Assembly: GCF_002737765.1 (NCBI RefSeq)
Contig: NZ_PEGG01000133.1
Location: 1 to 6,268 of the forward strand
From: Caulobacter sp. B11
GTDB taxonomy: Bacteria > Pseudomonadota > Alphaproteobacteria > Caulobacterales > Caulobacteraceae
Direction: 5' to 3'
DNA length: 6,268 nucleotides
The notes below the pieces were generated by a model. That model was given only the letters and a program-made list of their open reading frames with translations. It was not told where the DNA came from and made no database searches. Shown piece after piece: positions 5,033 through 6,268 of this stretch (the stretch's first letter is position 1; each line of letters begins with the position of its first letter). Made by a program: the position numbers and the translations under genes.

Positions 5033-6268
5033 CTAGACCAGCGACCCGTGGCACTGCTTGAACTTCTTGCCCGATCCGCAGGGACAGGCGCCGTTGCGGC
5101 TGGTGCGATCCCAGCCGTCGGGCAGGACCGAGACCGGCAGGGCCTCGCGCTGCTGCGGCGACAGACCCTCGGGGATGGCGCCGGCCACGGCGACATTCTC
5201 GCCGGTCAGCGGATCCATATGGACCTCGATCAGGCCCTCGGGCGTGTGCAGCGGCTCGGGCTCGGCATAGGCGATCTCTACCGTCATCAGCCAGCGGGTG
5301 GTGTTGGTGCGCAGGTCGCCCAGAAGCTTCTCGAACAGGCTGAAGGCTTCGGTCTTGTACTCGTTGAGCGGATCGCGCTGGCCATAGCCGCGCAGGCCGA
5401 TGACGTTGCGCAGGTGGTCCAGGTGCATCAGGTGCTCGCGCCACTGCAGATCGATCATCTGCAGCAGGAAGCTCTTTTCCACCGAGCGCATCTGCTCGGG
5501 GGTGATGATGCCTTCACGCTCGGCGGCGTAGGCGTCGGCGGCCTTGGTGATGCGCTCGCGCATCTCCTCGTCGGCGATGCCTTCCTCGGCCGCCCACTCG
5601 GCCAGGGGCAGGTCCAGGCCGAGGATCGCCTTGACCCGCTCGGCCAAGCCCTCGATGTCCCACTGCTCGGCATAGGCCTTGGGCGGCAGGTGGCGCAGGA
5701 CCAGGTCGTCGACCACGTCGTGACGCATCTCGTGGATGATGTCCGAAAGGTCCGTGGCCTCCATGAACTCCTGGCGCTGCTCGAACACGGCCTTGCGCTG
5801 GTCGTTGACGACGTCGTCGTACTTCAGGAGGTTCTTGCGGATCTCGTAGTTGCGTTGCTCGACGCGCTTCTGGGCGGTGGCGATGGCGTTGTTGAGCCAC
5901 TTGTGGGTGATCGCCTCGCCTTCCTGGACGCCGAAGGTGCGCATGATCGCGTCCAGGCGCTCGCCGGCGAAGATGCGCAGCAGGTCATCCTCGCACGACA
6001 GGAAGAACTTCGAACGGCCCGGATCGCCCTGACGGCCAGTGCGGCCGCGAAGCTGGTTGTCGATACGGCGGCTTTCGTGGCGCTCGGTGCCGAGCACGAA
6101 CAGGCCGCCGGCGGCCAGGGCCTTGGCCTTGGCGGCGGCGATCTCGGCGTTCAGCTCGACGCGGAAGGCGGCCTCGTCCTCGGGGCTCGGGGCGATGCCC
6201 AGGCCCTTCTGTTCCTGGCGCCACTTGCTCATCCGCATGTCGACATTGCCGCCCAACTGGATGTCGGT
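5033..6268 (-). CDS. secA: preprotein translocase ATPase SecA, C-terminal part (partial)
   Basis: SecA is the essential cytoplasmic and membrane-peripheral motor that pushes unfolded secretory proteins through SecYEG. The frame is open to the window edge ([11 protein letters not shown] at 6268), so the 411 residues shown are roughly the last 45 percent of a protein of about 900. In order: the end of nucleotide-binding domain 2 with [20 protein letters not shown] and the arginine-finger motif [15 protein letters not shown]; the helical scaffold beginning around [20 protein letters not shown]; a wing-domain stretch ([20 protein letters not shown]); the two-helix finger region [20 protein letters not shown] plus [20 protein letters not shown]; then a flexible linker ([20 protein letters not shown]) and the SEC-C zinc tail [14 protein letters not shown], with ligands in C-x-C-x8-C-H order for zinc and SecB contact. 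It ends at TAG 5035-5033. There are no frame breaks, despite a 5-G run near 5498-5502. Confidence 0.98.
   Translation of the reverse strand, partial: TDIQLGGNVDMRMSKWRQEQKGLGIAPSPEDEAAFRVELNAEIAAAKAKALAAGGLFVLGTERHESRRIDNQLRGRTGRQGDPGRSKFFLSCEDDLLRIFAGERLDAIMRTFGVQEGEAITHKWLNNAIATAQKRVEQRNYEIRKNLLKYDDVVNDQRKAVFEQRQEFMEATDLSDIIHEMRHDVVDDLVLRHLPPKAYAEQWDIEGLAERVKAILGLDLPLAEWAAEEGIADEEMRERITKAADAYAAEREGIITPEQMRSVEKSFLLQMIDLQWREHLMHLDHLRNVIGLRGYGQRDPLNEYKTEAFSLFEKLLGDLRTNTTRWLMTVEIAYAEPEPLHTPEGLIEVHMDPLTGENVAVAGAIPEGLSPQQREALPVSVLPDGWDRTSRNGACPCGSGKKFKQCHGSLV

Noticed and set aside
1..6268. Mobile element, CRISPR array, toxin-antitoxin pair or phage genes
   Set aside because: No transposase, integrase or repeat-spacer periodicity is visible, and all supported genes are chromosomal housekeeping or metabolic types on one strand.

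Overview
The window is GC-rich, and every gene I can support lies on the minus strand; plus-strand open frames are shadows. Codon use (G/C-ending codons nearly everywhere), an alphaproteobacterial-type SecA, and a promoter resembling the Caulobacter housekeeping consensus (TTGACGS, N10-14, GCTANAWC) suggest an alphaproteobacterium, most likely Caulobacteraceae. That placement is inference from style and recognised families, not from a search.

Reading in the direction of transcription (right to left): (1) 6268-5033, the C-terminal 411 residues of the preprotein translocase ATPase SecA, ending in its zinc-binding tail and followed by a strong GC hairpin. (2) 4901-4149, an intact DUF72/YecE-family protein. 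(3) 4087-3813, a small exported protein with six cysteines in mirror-symmetric spacing, readable only after one frame correction. (4) 3730-2340, a flavin-containing monooxygenase with its own good promoter and a 7+7 bp inverted repeat at the predicted start of transcription. (5) 2235-1556, a TetR-family regulator. (6) 1563-515, an alpha/beta hydrolase of the hormone-sensitive-lipase type. (7) 511-1, the N-terminal part of a zinc-free quinone oxidoreductase-like MDR enzyme running off the left edge.

Genes 4-7 look like one catabolic or detoxification cassette: a class B flavin monooxygenase, a regulator, an esterase and an NADPH oxidoreductase. TetR overlaps the hydrolase by 8 bp, and the hydrolase stop is 3 bp before the oxidoreductase start, so at least these three should be co-transcribed. 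A plausible logic is oxygenation of a small carbonyl or heteroatom substrate, ester hydrolysis, and reduction or oxidation of the product, with the TetR protein repressing the monooxygenase promoter until the substrate appears. The substrate cannot be read from the sequence.

The main peculiarity is quality: the monooxygenase, hydrolase and oxidoreductase carry many +1/-1 shifts, mostly at short G or C runs, while SecA and DUF72 are perfectly open. No in-frame nonsense codons accompany the shifts and all catalytic motifs survive when the frame is followed across them, so I favour sequencing or assembly error over true pseudogenes. I see no mobile element, CRISPR array, tRNA or rRNA, and no evidence for an exotic new system. 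The least-described items are the small six-cysteine protein and the operator-promoter arrangement before the monooxygenase. No stretch over 300 bases lacks a gene.
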